Below, piece by piece: positions 1-7,016 of a stretch of 7,196 nucleotides of DNA. This DNA is from Treponema sp. (GTDB lineage Bacteria > Spirochaetota > Spirochaetia > Treponematales > Breznakiellaceae). The position numbers and the translations under genes are program-made. The DNA lies in the NCBI GenBank assembly GCA_031266095.1, contig JAISBR010000127.1, positions 1 to 7,196 of the forward strand, given 5' to 3'. The notes beneath the pieces are model-generated. The model saw nothing but the letters and a program-made list of their open reading frames with translations. It made no database searches and was not told where the DNA came from. How positions within the stretch are numbered: position 1 is the first letter of the stretch; each line of letters opens with the position of its first letter.

Positions 1-2964
1 GCTCTGAATGGCCCTGCCGGATAGGGAGAATATTTCCCGGTTCTCTGTTTCTGAACGGGCGGCTATCATGGCGCTGATGGTTTCGCTTGAGGCAGAGAGG
101 AAATCGTATTCGGTGTTTAAGACGAGGTAGCGGTTCAGATATGCCTGGGCAGCGAGGATGATCCTGCCGCCGCTGATAAGACCCGAAACTTTATCGTTTT
201 CAACATAGGGTTTGACATAGGCTTCGTAAGCATCAAAGGCGGCGGTAATATCATACTGGCCGTTCATCAAATTCAAATTGGCGCTGTTCCGCAGTTGCGC
301 CGGAGTCGGTATGTCAATCGCCCCGGCAAGATTCAATATCTTTTCCGTTACCGTAAAGAGGGAATCCGAATCCGGTTTATCGGTCATTTTCCCGGACAGC
401 AATTCATTGGTTTTCAGGTTAAGGGCGGCGGTCCGCAGCGTTTCCAGTTCATTGTTCAGGTTGGCGGAAAATTCCCGCTCCAAGGCGCTGATGATTCCCA
501 GAACCCCGCTTGAGTTTTCGCCGTTTTTTTCCCTGATAAAGTCCATATCGTTGTTGAAAAGAGCTGTATAATTCTTTACGGCATAATCAATTGCCAAATC
601 GTTAAACAGGTAATCGTTTATCAGGTTGTTTCCAAAGGGATCGGCATTTCCGGAACCGTTAAGCCCCAGGGGTATATTCACCTTAAGCATCTCGTCCTTG
701 ATTTCCTCAAAAAGCCCCCGGCCACGGGTGATAAGACTGTTTTGTGTTTTGAGGAGTTCCTGCCATTGGGAAACCAGGTTTTGCGTCTCCCGCAGGGAAG
801 ACGCGTCGCCGGCCCGGCGCAGGAGCATGGCAATCCGGTTGTAATTGGCAATAATGTTCTGGGACAGGGAAACCAGGTTTTTTATTTTGCCGTAGAGGGA
901 ATCGGGATACACCGAAAGACGCTGCCAGGCGGAGAGGATGATCTGCAATGCCGATTCCTTGGCCTGGAAGAATTCGGTGGAATAGATATAGGCCGCTTCT
1001 TCCGCAAAGGTATAGCGCCGATCTTGCCTGAGGACAAAATTGTTGAGCATGGTCCGGGAATCGTTGGAAAGCTCCGGCAGAACATAGGCTGTCATGGCCT
1101 GCGAACGGTACTGATCGGACAGAAAAAAGCTCTGGAAATTCTTCTGATCAAGTTCATCCAGCAAGGTAAAGGATTCTATGACCGAACGCAATTCATGGTC
1201 AAGCGTGGGGGTCGAAAAGGACTGATCAATCAATTTGGATCCCACGCTTTTAATCAGCGGGGTTCTGATAAGGCTTCCGTAGAGCTGGTTGGTAACAAAA
1301 ATCCGGTCCCGGCGGCCCATGTTAAACTCGCCGAAGGTCAGGAGAGCCGAAAGCAGAAAACCGGGAAGAGGAGTCAGGTTGATGTTACGGTAGGCCAGAG
1401 CATTATAGTAAAACTGTACCGGAGAAACCCCGTTGTCCTGCCGGTTGGGATTGTTATCAACGGCAAAGGTTCCATCGCTGTTTTTTATGATGACGGGCTG
1501 ACCGGTGGCGCCGTTGCGCGCCAGGATCGAGGTAAGGGATTGATAATAATTGGCAACCTGGGCCAGGGACACGGCCACATCATTGGTCCTGAAAAAAGCA
1601 GTAAAGAGACCGATAAAAGAAAGGATTGTCAAAACACCGCAGAGGGCAAAAATGGGTATTGCCCTGTTCACCGCTTCTTTTCTGACAAAGACCGCATGGG
1701 GCGAGGAGTTGAAAATAAACTTTTGCAGCGTATCCCTGACAAAATAGGACCGTGAAACCGGGGGAGCCGGATCGGTTAATAGGAGGTCCTCGGCGCGTTT
1801 TCCCGCCAGGGCGGCCATGCCGGGACTAAAGGAATGTCCCAAATCGGTGGAACTGGTAAAAAACAGGCCGTCGAAAACCGTGTCCTTGGTTCCGTGGAAG
1901 GTATCCTCGCTAAAAAGGGCTTCAAGGTAAATATGCAAGTTTTGGAACAGGGCATCGAAATTTTCGGGGAACATCAACAGTTTTCCTGCCACGTCCATCC
2001 GGTTTGAATCGCCTGAGATACGGAGCTGCAAGTCCCGGGAACTCATGGTTTTTTTATAACCCGAACGGAGCCGCGCCACCAGGCTGTCCCAAAATACCTT
2101 AAAGTCTTCCGCCCGGTAAAAGGCGGTTTTATTTTCATACCCCAGTATCTGATGCCGCAGTTCCTCCGAAATCCCCAGAGCGTATTCCCGAAAGCCGTTC
2201 ACCATATCGAGTTTGGTCACCATCACATAACAGGGAAGGCGCATACCGCTGGCATCCAGCAGGTGGGCCAGCTCATTGGCCATGAGGGTCGCTTTTTTGC
2301 GGGTCATGTCCCTGCTGTCCACCAGCAGGGCATCCGCGGGGATTGTCAGGATTATCCCATCCAGGGGCTTTCGATAGTGCCTGCGGCATATCTGCCGGAC
2401 AATGTGTGCCCACTCCGCGCTTGAGCCTTCCAGCCAGCGGTCAAAAAAGACGCTGCCGCTTACGTCGCAGACCACCGCCTTTCCCCCCAGCCACAGCCGC
2501 AACGGCAGGCTTTTTTCGTCCGGCCCGGCCTTCTTTTCCTCTGCTGAAGGGACCAGTTCCAGCTCGCTCTGCTCCAGCAGCGCCGATTTCCCAGAACCGG
2601 GTTCCCCCAGCAGCATGAACCAGGGCACCCCGTACAGGCCCCTGCCGTGAATGGCCGCAAGATCAAAACCCCTCTTGAGCAGTTCGTCTATCTTTGTGAT
2701 ATTATCCGAAAGCTCTTCCTTGGCCTTGGCGTGTTTTTCCCCTCCTTGGGCAAGCCGGGCCACATGGCGCCAAACCGTCAGATCCTTAAAAATATCCCTG
2801 GTTTCCCTGTCCTTGATCCGTTTCCGCCTGAGTTTTCCGATAAGGGGTAAAACCACCATCAAAACAATAAGGAGCAGCACAATAACCAAAATGACTTTGG
2901 CCAGCGTACTGGTCCGTATCATGTCGATAATCTTCGGGAAAAAAGAACCAATTTGTGCGAACAT
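1..2964 (-). CDS. tssM: TssM/IcmF, T6SS inner-membrane NTPase-like protein (partial, C-terminus off window)
   Basis: TssM is the large inner-membrane protein of the T6SS membrane complex, spanning the periplasm and contacting TssL and the outer-membrane lipoprotein. The reverse strand is open for 988 codons from ATG at 2964 to the window edge. Visible features: one hydrophobic helix at residues about 22-43; a P-loop GEPGSGKS at 120-127; a DVSG switch-like motif at 167-170; VMVTKLD at 247-253, equivalent to the G4 motif of IcmF proteins; GLFFTSSTDLG at 366-376 and FVRDTLQKFIF at 408-418, both typical of the family just before the second membrane helix (about 433-457); then a long periplasmic region. 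Family members are usually about 1100-1300 residues, so the extreme C-terminal domain is missing only because the window ends. The start is supported by AGGAG eight bases upstream, and it overlaps the tssL stop (TGATG). Oddity: only one N-terminal membrane helix is evident where two are usual. Family identity is very secure; NTPase activity is inferred from motifs. Confidence 0.96.
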   Translation of the reverse strand, partial: MFAQIGSFFPKIIDMIRTSTLAKVILVIVLLLIVLMVVLPLIGKLRRKRIKDRETRDIFKDLTVWRHVARLAQGGEKHAKAKEELSDNITKIDELLKRGFDLAAIHGRGLYGVPWFMLLGEPGSGKSALLEQSELELVPSAEEKKAGPDEKSLPLRLWLGGKAVVCDVSGSVFFDRWLEGSSAEWAHIVRQICRRHYRKPLDGIILTIPADALLVDSRDMTRKKATLMANELAHLLDASGMRLPCYVMVTKLDMVNGFREYALGISEELRHQILGYENKTAFYRAEDFKVFWDSLVARLRSGYKKTMSSRDLQLRISGDSNRMDVAGKLLMFPENFDALFQNLHIYLEALFSEDTFHGTKDTVFDGLFFTSSTDLGHSFSPGMAALAGKRAEDLLLTDPAPPVSRSYFVRDTLQKFIFNSSPHAVFVRKEAVNRAIPIFALCGVLTILSFIGLFTAFFRTNDVAVSLAQVANYYQSLTSILARNGATGQPVIIKNSDGTFAVDNNPNRQDNGVSPVQFYYNALAYRNINLTPLPGFLLSALLTFGEFNMGRRDRIFVTNQLYGSLIRTPLIKSVGSKLIDQSFSTPTLDHELRSVIESFTLLDELDQKNFQSFFLSDQYRSQAMTAYVLPELSNDSRTMLNNFVLRQDRRYTFAEEAAYIYSTEFFQAKESALQIILSAWQRLSVYPDSLYGKIKNLVSLSQNIIANYNRIAMLLRRAGDASSLRETQNLVSQWQELLKTQNSLITRGRGLFEEIKDEMLKVNIPLGLNGSGNADPFGNNLINDYLFNDLAIDYAVKNYTALFNNDMDFIREKNGENSSGVLGIISALEREFSANLNNELETLRTAALNLKTNELLSGKMTDKPDSDSLFTVTEKILNLAGAIDIPTPAQLRNSANLNLMNGQYDITAAFDAYEAYVKPYVENDKVSGLISGGRIILAAQAYLNRYLVLNTEYDFLSASSETISAMIAARSETENREIFSLSGRAIQS

Positions 2965-3680
2965 CACGGAATCTCCTGGGGAATAGTTTGGATTCCCCGC
3001 CTCTGGGCGGCGGTGGCGGCGTCGGATAGACTTTTCCTAAACTGGCGGGTTATATCAAAAAAAACCGTAAAATTAACGATCAGCGAAACCGCCAAAAGGA
3101 AAAGTGAAAGAACGATACTTACCCGTAGAGGCTGCAGGACCCGGCTTTTTTTTAGTCCGGCGAGCCGCTTTTCCGCGGCAACCTTGACAATAGGTTCTTT
3201 CCGGATATCAAATTCCCCCGGAAACCGGGAGGCGCATTCCTGCATGGTTTTTTCGATATAGCCGCGATCATTGCTATAGGCTCCCTCAAAGCCCAAGCCG
3301 AGCATGGTATAAAATAGGGGGAGCGTGTTATGGGATTTGTTGTCCTTAAGAGCATCGGAGAGCAGGTTAAAAAACTTTTCATCCCCCGAAAGTTCGTTGT
3401 AGTTCCTGCCCAGTTCCTGCCAATCCCTGCTAAAGGGAAAATTCCCTTCCTTGACCATAAAGTCGATAAAAAAGACCAGGGGCCGTTCTATCCGTTCATA
3501 GTCCCGGTCTAAAGCCGGATCCGCCGCGGCGTTACGCTTTGCGTCCTCCAGGGAGGCTTCAATGTCCTGCCGGAATCTTCCCATAGAAGGGGAACTTCCC
3601 GCCTGGTTCAACTGCCAATAATTACAAAAGGTACCCAAAACCGGGCGGCAGAGTTCTTCGATATTCACAGGGGCGCTCAT
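2964..3680 (-). CDS. tssL: TssL/DotU, T6SS inner-membrane component (short form)
   Basis: TssL is a C-tail-anchored inner-membrane protein whose cytoplasmic domain binds TssM and the TssK baseplate adaptor. The 238-residue translation shows DotU signatures: PLVFFIDFMV (67-76), a W at 87 leading to a GDEKFF block (99-104), and the hallmark LPLFYTMLGLGFEGAY (120-135). A single transmembrane segment lies at about 186-208, followed by about 30 residues that should be periplasmic. There is no OmpA-like peptidoglycan-binding extension, so this is the short form and wall anchoring would need another protein. ATG at 3680 is preceded by AGGAG with six bases of spacing, and that site overlaps the tssK stop codon. 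The gene ends in TGA overlapping the tssM ATG by one base, matching the stable TssL-TssM partnership. The identification is secure from motifs, size, topology and context. Confidence 0.96.
   Translation of the reverse strand: MSAPVNIEELCRPVLGTFCNYWQLNQAGSSPSMGRFRQDIEASLEDAKRNAAADPALDRDYERIERPLVFFIDFMVKEGNFPFSRDWQELGRNYNELSGDEKFFNLLSDALKDNKSHNTLPLFYTMLGLGFEGAYSNDRGYIEKTMQECASRFPGEFDIRKEPIVKVAAEKRLAGLKKSRVLQPLRVSIVLSLFLLAVSLIVNFTVFFDITRQFRKSLSDAATAAQRRGIQTIPQEIP
2973..2977 (-). promoter_or_regulatory. Ribosome-binding site of tssM inside the tssL end
   Basis: AGGAG on the minus strand lies within the last codons of tssL, eight bases before the tssM ATG. With the TGATG stop/start overlap this points to translational coupling of TssL and TssM, which act in the same membrane complex. 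Confidence 0.8.
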
Positions 3681-3686
3681 GGTATT

Positions 3687-3692
3687 CTCCTA
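3687..3692 (-). promoter_or_regulatory. Ribosome-binding site of tssL built on the tssK stop codon
   Basis: TAGGAG on the minus strand contains the TAG stop of tssK as its first three bases and serves as Shine-Dalgarno for the tssL ATG six bases further on. Terminating ribosomes would sit over the next initiation site, favouring coupled translation. Confidence 0.8.
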
Positions 3693-5069
3693 TTCCACTA
3701 TGGTTATGAAAAGGGATGTTGTCAGTTTGGGAAAGAGATCCCGGGCATAGTCTATTATCATGCCCTTTTCCTCGCACATATCCCGCCATACCTTTGCTGA
3801 TTCGGCCTGGTCCAGCCGGAACCAGATGGTATCCTCCAGGATCGGCAAAAACCGGGGGGGATACCGCAGACCAGTCAGTTTCATCCCCCGTATCCGCTGG
3901 GATTTTGCCCCGGGGTTGATCAGCTTAAAGGTATCCCCCTGTTCCAGGGCACGGATTACCTCTCCATTCTCCGCCGCAGTCTTAACCGCCAGGTACATTT
4001 CGTTCACCGTGGCGATATCCTCGGTCTTGATGCCGGCGAAAAGATAATTGCCGTCCTCGGTGGGTGCAAAGTTAAGCCGGATATACCCCGCTCCCCCTTC
4101 GCTTCTGATGAAGGAGCGGATATCCTTAAAGAGTTCGGCAAACACCGGCAGGCGGTCGTCATGATCGTAGCGCCGGATCTCCCGAATACCGTTCTGGGGA
4201 TTGATCCCCATGAGTTCCGACAGGAAAGATGCCAGTTCCAGGTACAGGTCAAAGGGAGTGATAAACCCGTCCGCCAGCAGGGTGGAAAGCCTAAGGTGGT
4301 AGTAGTTCAGGGTTCGCAGCAGCAGGAAGGATCGGGCATCTTCCAGGGCATCGGCCCGGGAAAAGTTTCCGGTCCGGTTCGGGACTTCGGCTATGGCATT
4401 TTGCTGCTTGTCCCGGCAGCGGCGTATGTCCGGTATAAGCCCCGCGGTCATGTTAAAGAGCGGGTCGTCGGCGGTCAGCATCATAAATGGGGGGATGTAA
4501 TTTTCATCCGCCTTGATCATGACCTGGCTTATATTACGGCTTAGGACATTGAGTTTGAGGATGGGCAAAAGCTGCATATCCTTGTTGTCGTCATGGTCCG
4601 TTACCAGATGGGCGTTGATCCGACGGGTGATAAGGGTTATTTCATTGTCTCCGGAATTCTCGTCCCGAACCTTTTTTTTCTGGGGCAGGTAGCATTTTTT
4701 TTCCTGGGAGGCATCCTCATCCGCAAGGTTCGCCTCAAATTCGGACCAGTGGGAAACGGCCAGGTATATCGTAAAGCCTGCGGGATTCTCCTTAAGGGCA
4801 TCGTTCAGGTCCAGGGGCTTTAGGACGCAGTTCCCAGGCATGGAAAGTTCCATGCCGTTCCCCATGACTGCGGAAAAACGCTTCACCGCTACCCGTCCTC
4901 CTTTAAGGGACTCCAGGTCAAGCTCAAAATCAAGAAGCCCATAGGAATAGGGCAGCAACAGGGAACGGTTAATGCGGACATACTCTGAGGCTATCCGCTG
5001 CTGATACTGAAAATGGTGGGGCTGTAAAAACTGCCCGTCGTTCCAGTGCAATAATTCTTCAAAACGCAT
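3690..5069 (-). CDS. tssK: TssK, T6SS baseplate adaptor
   Basis: TssK forms trimers in the cytoplasm that connect the T6SS baseplate wedge to the TssL/TssM membrane complex. The 459-residue product is close to the usual length of about 440-460. The N-terminal signature HWNDGQFLQPHHFQYQQR (8-25) matches the conserved W-x-D/E-G-x-F-L-x-P-x-H-F-Q opening of the family. ENYIPPFMML (189-198) corresponds to the conserved IPP segment. YDHDDRLPVFAELFKDI (301-317) is the characteristic YDHDD...F block near the C-terminal head domain. The ending with WFRLDQAESAKVW (416-428) and a beta-rich tail also fits. The protein has no signal peptide or membrane segment, as expected. ATG at 5069 has GAAGG six bases upstream. 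The gene sits 30 nt after the lipoprotein gene and 9 nt before tssL, in the common J-K-L-M order. A charged lysine/aspartate-rich stretch at about 117-142 is probably a surface loop. Confidence 0.97.
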   Translation of the reverse strand: MRFEELLHWNDGQFLQPHHFQYQQRIASEYVRINRSLLLPYSYGLLDFELDLESLKGGRVAVKRFSAVMGNGMELSMPGNCVLKPLDLNDALKENPAGFTIYLAVSHWSEFEANLADEDASQEKKCYLPQKKKVRDENSGDNEITLITRRINAHLVTDHDDNKDMQLLPILKLNVLSRNISQVMIKADENYIPPFMMLTADDPLFNMTAGLIPDIRRCRDKQQNAIAEVPNRTGNFSRADALEDARSFLLLRTLNYYHLRLSTLLADGFITPFDLYLELASFLSELMGINPQNGIREIRRYDHDDRLPVFAELFKDIRSFIRSEGGAGYIRLNFAPTEDGNYLFAGIKTEDIATVNEMYLAVKTAAENGEVIRALEQGDTFKLINPGAKSQRIRGMKLTGLRYPPRFLPILEDTIWFRLDQAESAKVWRDMCEEKGMIIDYARDLFPKLTTSLFITIVE

Positions 5070-5075
5070 AGACTA

Positions 5076-5080
5076 CCTTC
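5076..5080 (-). promoter_or_regulatory. Ribosome-binding site of tssK
   Basis: GAAGG on the minus strand, six bases before the tssK ATG at 5069. It is weaker than the AGGAG sites of tssL and tssM but supports the chosen start, which also places the conserved TssK N-terminal signature at the expected distance from the N-terminus. Confidence 0.6.
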
Positions 5081-5099
5081 ATGTATTTGTTTTCTCGTC

Positions 5100-5735
5100 T
5101 TAGGGGGTATTTCCGCCGGGGGTATCCCCGCCTTGCTCCTGCTTGACCGCCGGAGCGTAGGGATTCTCGTGATCCCTCCCCACCGCTTCCCGGTTATCCG
5201 GGCGCTGGACTTCCGCATTCTTGCCTGTCTGCGGATCTTTGGGCAGATTAAAAATGCGGGTTACCTTATCGTGCTCAATTTCAACATAAATGGGCCGGGT
5301 AAAGACTCCGTTTTTTTTAAGATCCACGGAAAGGATACGGGGATCTTCATCGGGCATATCGGGAGTATGGGGCAGATCCGCTATAAGAATCAGAGTTACG
5401 GGTTTTTTCTTGAGCCACCTGTCCCAGTAATCGGAGCGGAAGTACAGGGTTTCAGGAGCGGTTTGCTCCTGTGAGAAGTAGGCCGTAAATGGATCAAGCC
5501 GTTTCCGCAGGGTGCTGGCGGGAGCGAAATACTTGTCCACTCCGTCTTTTTTGACCTGATCCGCCTCATCGGCGGTTACCGCTGCCACATCGAATTCTAT
5601 CGACGGGTATATGGTGTAGTAGTCCTCCAGGTCCGCCGAAAGACCCACCACCACCCGGCGCTGGCTGGCACAGCCCGAAAGCGCGCAAAAAATGACCATC
5701 CCCCAAACAGGGGTCAAGCGCCATTTTATCTTCAT
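5100..5735 (-). CDS. Outer-membrane lipoprotein in the TssJ position (divergent TssJ or functional analogue)
   Basis: The 211-residue product begins with a lipoprotein signal peptide: basic MKIKWR, a hydrophobic core, then lipobox LSGC with the acylated cysteine at residue 22. The next residue, Ala, is compatible with outer-membrane sorting. The gene lies directly before tssK-tssL-tssM, where tssJ normally sits; TssJ anchors the membrane complex to the outer membrane through the TssM C-terminus. The mature domain is alternating beta-like segments, including YYTIYPSIEFDVAAV (about 37-51), a YFAPASTLRKRLDPF block and a VTLILIADLP strand. It does not clearly show the classic TssJ sandwich signatures and is longer than most TssJ, which are nearer 150-180 residues. 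The last 35 or so residues are polar and rich in Pro, Gly, Gln and Asn, likely disordered. The start at 5735 is chosen because AGAGGA lies seven bases upstream and it gives a proper signal peptide; an in-frame ATG at 5759 has poorer spacing. Lipoprotein: high confidence. TssJ role: inference from position. Confidence 0.85.
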   Translation of the reverse strand: MKIKWRLTPVWGMVIFCALSGCASQRRVVVGLSADLEDYYTIYPSIEFDVAAVTADEADQVKKDGVDKYFAPASTLRKRLDPFTAYFSQEQTAPETLYFRSDYWDRWLKKKPVTLILIADLPHTPDMPDEDPRILSVDLKKNGVFTRPIYVEIEHDKVTRIFNLPKDPQTGKNAEVQRPDNREAVGRDHENPYAPAVKQEQGGDTPGGNTP

Positions 5736-5742
5736 CCGCAAA

Positions 5743-5748
5743 TCCTCT
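5743..5748 (-). promoter_or_regulatory. Ribosome-binding site deciding the lipoprotein start
   Basis: AGAGGA on the minus strand, seven bases before the ATG at 5735. It favours this start over the in-frame ATG at 5759, whose nearest purine-rich sequence (AAAGGA) is only three bases away. It also gives a signal peptide beginning with basic residues as expected. Confidence 0.7.
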
Positions 5749-5766
5749 CTATAATCCATCCGTCCT

Positions 5767-7005
5767 TTAAAGTGAAGGCTTCCAGCGTTGGTAGTCGGGT
5801 GCCGCCCCGTTCCCGCCGTCCCGGGATGCGGCCGGCTTTTCTTCCGGGGCGGGATCCCAGCGTTTGTATACGTTGCTGTTAGCGGGCAGCTGGACCCGCC
5901 CATTCTCCGCAGCTGGCTTTCCGTTTTCCGGTACGGCTTGAGCGATCTCGTGGGGTGTCTTTCCATCGGCAAGGCTCTCTTCCCAGTTGTCCTTACCGCT
6001 CAATACATCCACCCCCATGTTAAAGTACAGTTCGTACCGTTCCTTGAGCTTCCGGGTACCCCCTTTATGGAGGGCGCACATGAGCAGGGTCTGAGCCAGC
6101 CCGTTAGCCGCAAGTCCCGGCGGGGTAGGAATGGTCTGGTCGCCTCCGGGCATGAGGTTGCCGAAGGCCCAGAACGCGCTTAAGGACAGAAGCCCCGCGG
6201 GAGTGTCGGTACATTCGTTGCCGATGTCCAGGCAGGCTTTGCTATTCACCTCGTCGGGGGCAACGATCCAACGGTACACCGCGTTCATGGCGTTATCCCG
6301 CAGTTTCTTTTCGTGTTCGGGAACCTTTGGCGGCAAAACGGATTTTATCGTCTCAACCGCATCTTTCCGCGCCGCCTGGATCTGTACCTTGAGTTCCTCC
6401 GCTGCCTTAAAGATAGGGGAGGCAGGATCGACCTCGTTGCGGTTCTCGTTGAGCCGGGAACCCACCTTTTTGAGCAGATCGATGGGATGTATGCCGTGCA
6501 CCTTCTTAAAATGCTGAAACGCGATTTCCACTGCGTCTTCAAGCAAGGCATGGATCTCAGGATCGGCCTTTTGCCTGGCCGCCTTGACCTTGGCGCGGGC
6601 GTTTGCCAAGACTGCGTCCAACTGGGCCTGCAACGCCGGATCAGGCTGAGGAATCGGGATTTTGGCGAAATCCGGCACCGTGGGAGTAAAATTGGCGGCA
6701 ATATCGGCAATGTCCCGTTCCACCGCGGGATTTTCCACCAACTCTTCGACAAGGGTGTTCAGACAACGGTACACCCACCAGACCGCCGCCCGGCGGTGGC
6801 CAATATACGCCATAAATTCGCAGGCTTCCCTAAACTTTTCGTGTTTCGCAAACCGGAAGGTCAGATCTTCCGCCCCGGAAACCCCTTCGGCAAGCTCCGC
6901 AAGATCCGGGCGGAGCCGGTACTGTTCTTTTTCCGCCGCATCCGCCACCGAGACATATCGGATCAGGACAAAATGTTTATGCAACCAGTCAAGTTTATCT
7001 GCCAT
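5767..7005 (-). CDS. DUF6931-like T6SS-associated protein
   Basis: The 412-residue protein has no signal peptide or membrane helix and is probably cytoplasmic. Two blocks recall, from memory, the DUF6931 family seen near T6SS genes. One is EACEFMAYIGHRRAAVWWVYRCL (60-82) split around the paired tryptophans at 76-77. The other is YRWIVAPDE (244-252) followed by an AFWAFGNLMP...IPTPPGL stretch (277-298), resembling the family's FW-x-GG-x-L-x-P block. Between them, residues about 112-238 are mostly charged amphipathic helix with Ala, Lys and Glu runs, possibly coiled coil, and make the protein longer than the simple family pattern. The C-terminal 50 or so residues are low-complexity and carry two similar short motifs, YKRWDP (379-384) and YQRWKP (405-410). 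ATG at 7005 follows AGGAG by five bases, which itself overlaps the stop of the upstream gene. A gap of 31 nt to the lipoprotein gene supports co-expression with the T6SS. Molecular function is unknown. I considered TssA but saw no ImpA_N signature. Confidence 0.8.
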   Translation of the reverse strand: MADKLDWLHKHFVLIRYVSVADAAEKEQYRLRPDLAELAEGVSGAEDLTFRFAKHEKFREACEFMAYIGHRRAAVWWVYRCLNTLVEELVENPAVERDIADIAANFTPTVPDFAKIPIPQPDPALQAQLDAVLANARAKVKAARQKADPEIHALLEDAVEIAFQHFKKVHGIHPIDLLKKVGSRLNENRNEVDPASPIFKAAEELKVQIQAARKDAVETIKSVLPPKVPEHEKKLRDNAMNAVYRWIVAPDEVNSKACLDIGNECTDTPAGLLSLSAFWAFGNLMPGGDQTIPTPPGLAANGLAQTLLMCALHKGGTRKLKERYELYFNMGVDVLSGKDNWEESLADGKTPHEIAQAVPENGKPAAENGRVQLPANSNVYKRWDPAPEEKPAASRDGGNGAAPDYQRWKPSL

Positions 7006-7010
7006 ACCAT

Positions 7011-7016
7011 CTCCTA
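7011..7016 (-). promoter_or_regulatory. Ribosome-binding site of the DUF6931-like gene built on the upstream stop codon
   Basis: TAGGAG on the minus strand combines the TAG stop of the alanine-rich gene with the Shine-Dalgarno for the ATG at 7005, five bases further on. This repeats the arrangement at the tssK-tssL junction and supports co-translation. An ATG immediately after the GAG (7008-7010) is too close to the site and in a different frame. Confidence 0.75.

Noticed and set aside
742..1755. Plus-strand open frame of 337 codons
   Set aside because: It lies wholly antisense to the conserved tssM frame. Its translation is Gly/Lys/Arg-rich with no recognisable domain, and it looks like a composition-driven shadow.
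5070..5099. Possible promoter or terminator in the gap before tssK
   Set aside because: The gap is only 30 bases, has no inverted repeat followed by a T-run, and no convincing -35/-10 pair.
5736..5972. N-terminal extension of the lipoprotein frame to an ATG at 5972
   Set aside because: The extension would overlap the upstream gene by over 200 bases and bury the signal peptide and lipobox mid-protein. The ATG at 5735 has a good ribosome-binding site.
5767..7005. TssA (ImpA) identity for the 412-residue protein
   Set aside because: A TssA gene would be natural here, but I see no ImpA_N-like N-terminal signature, and the WW and FW blocks fit DUF6931 better.
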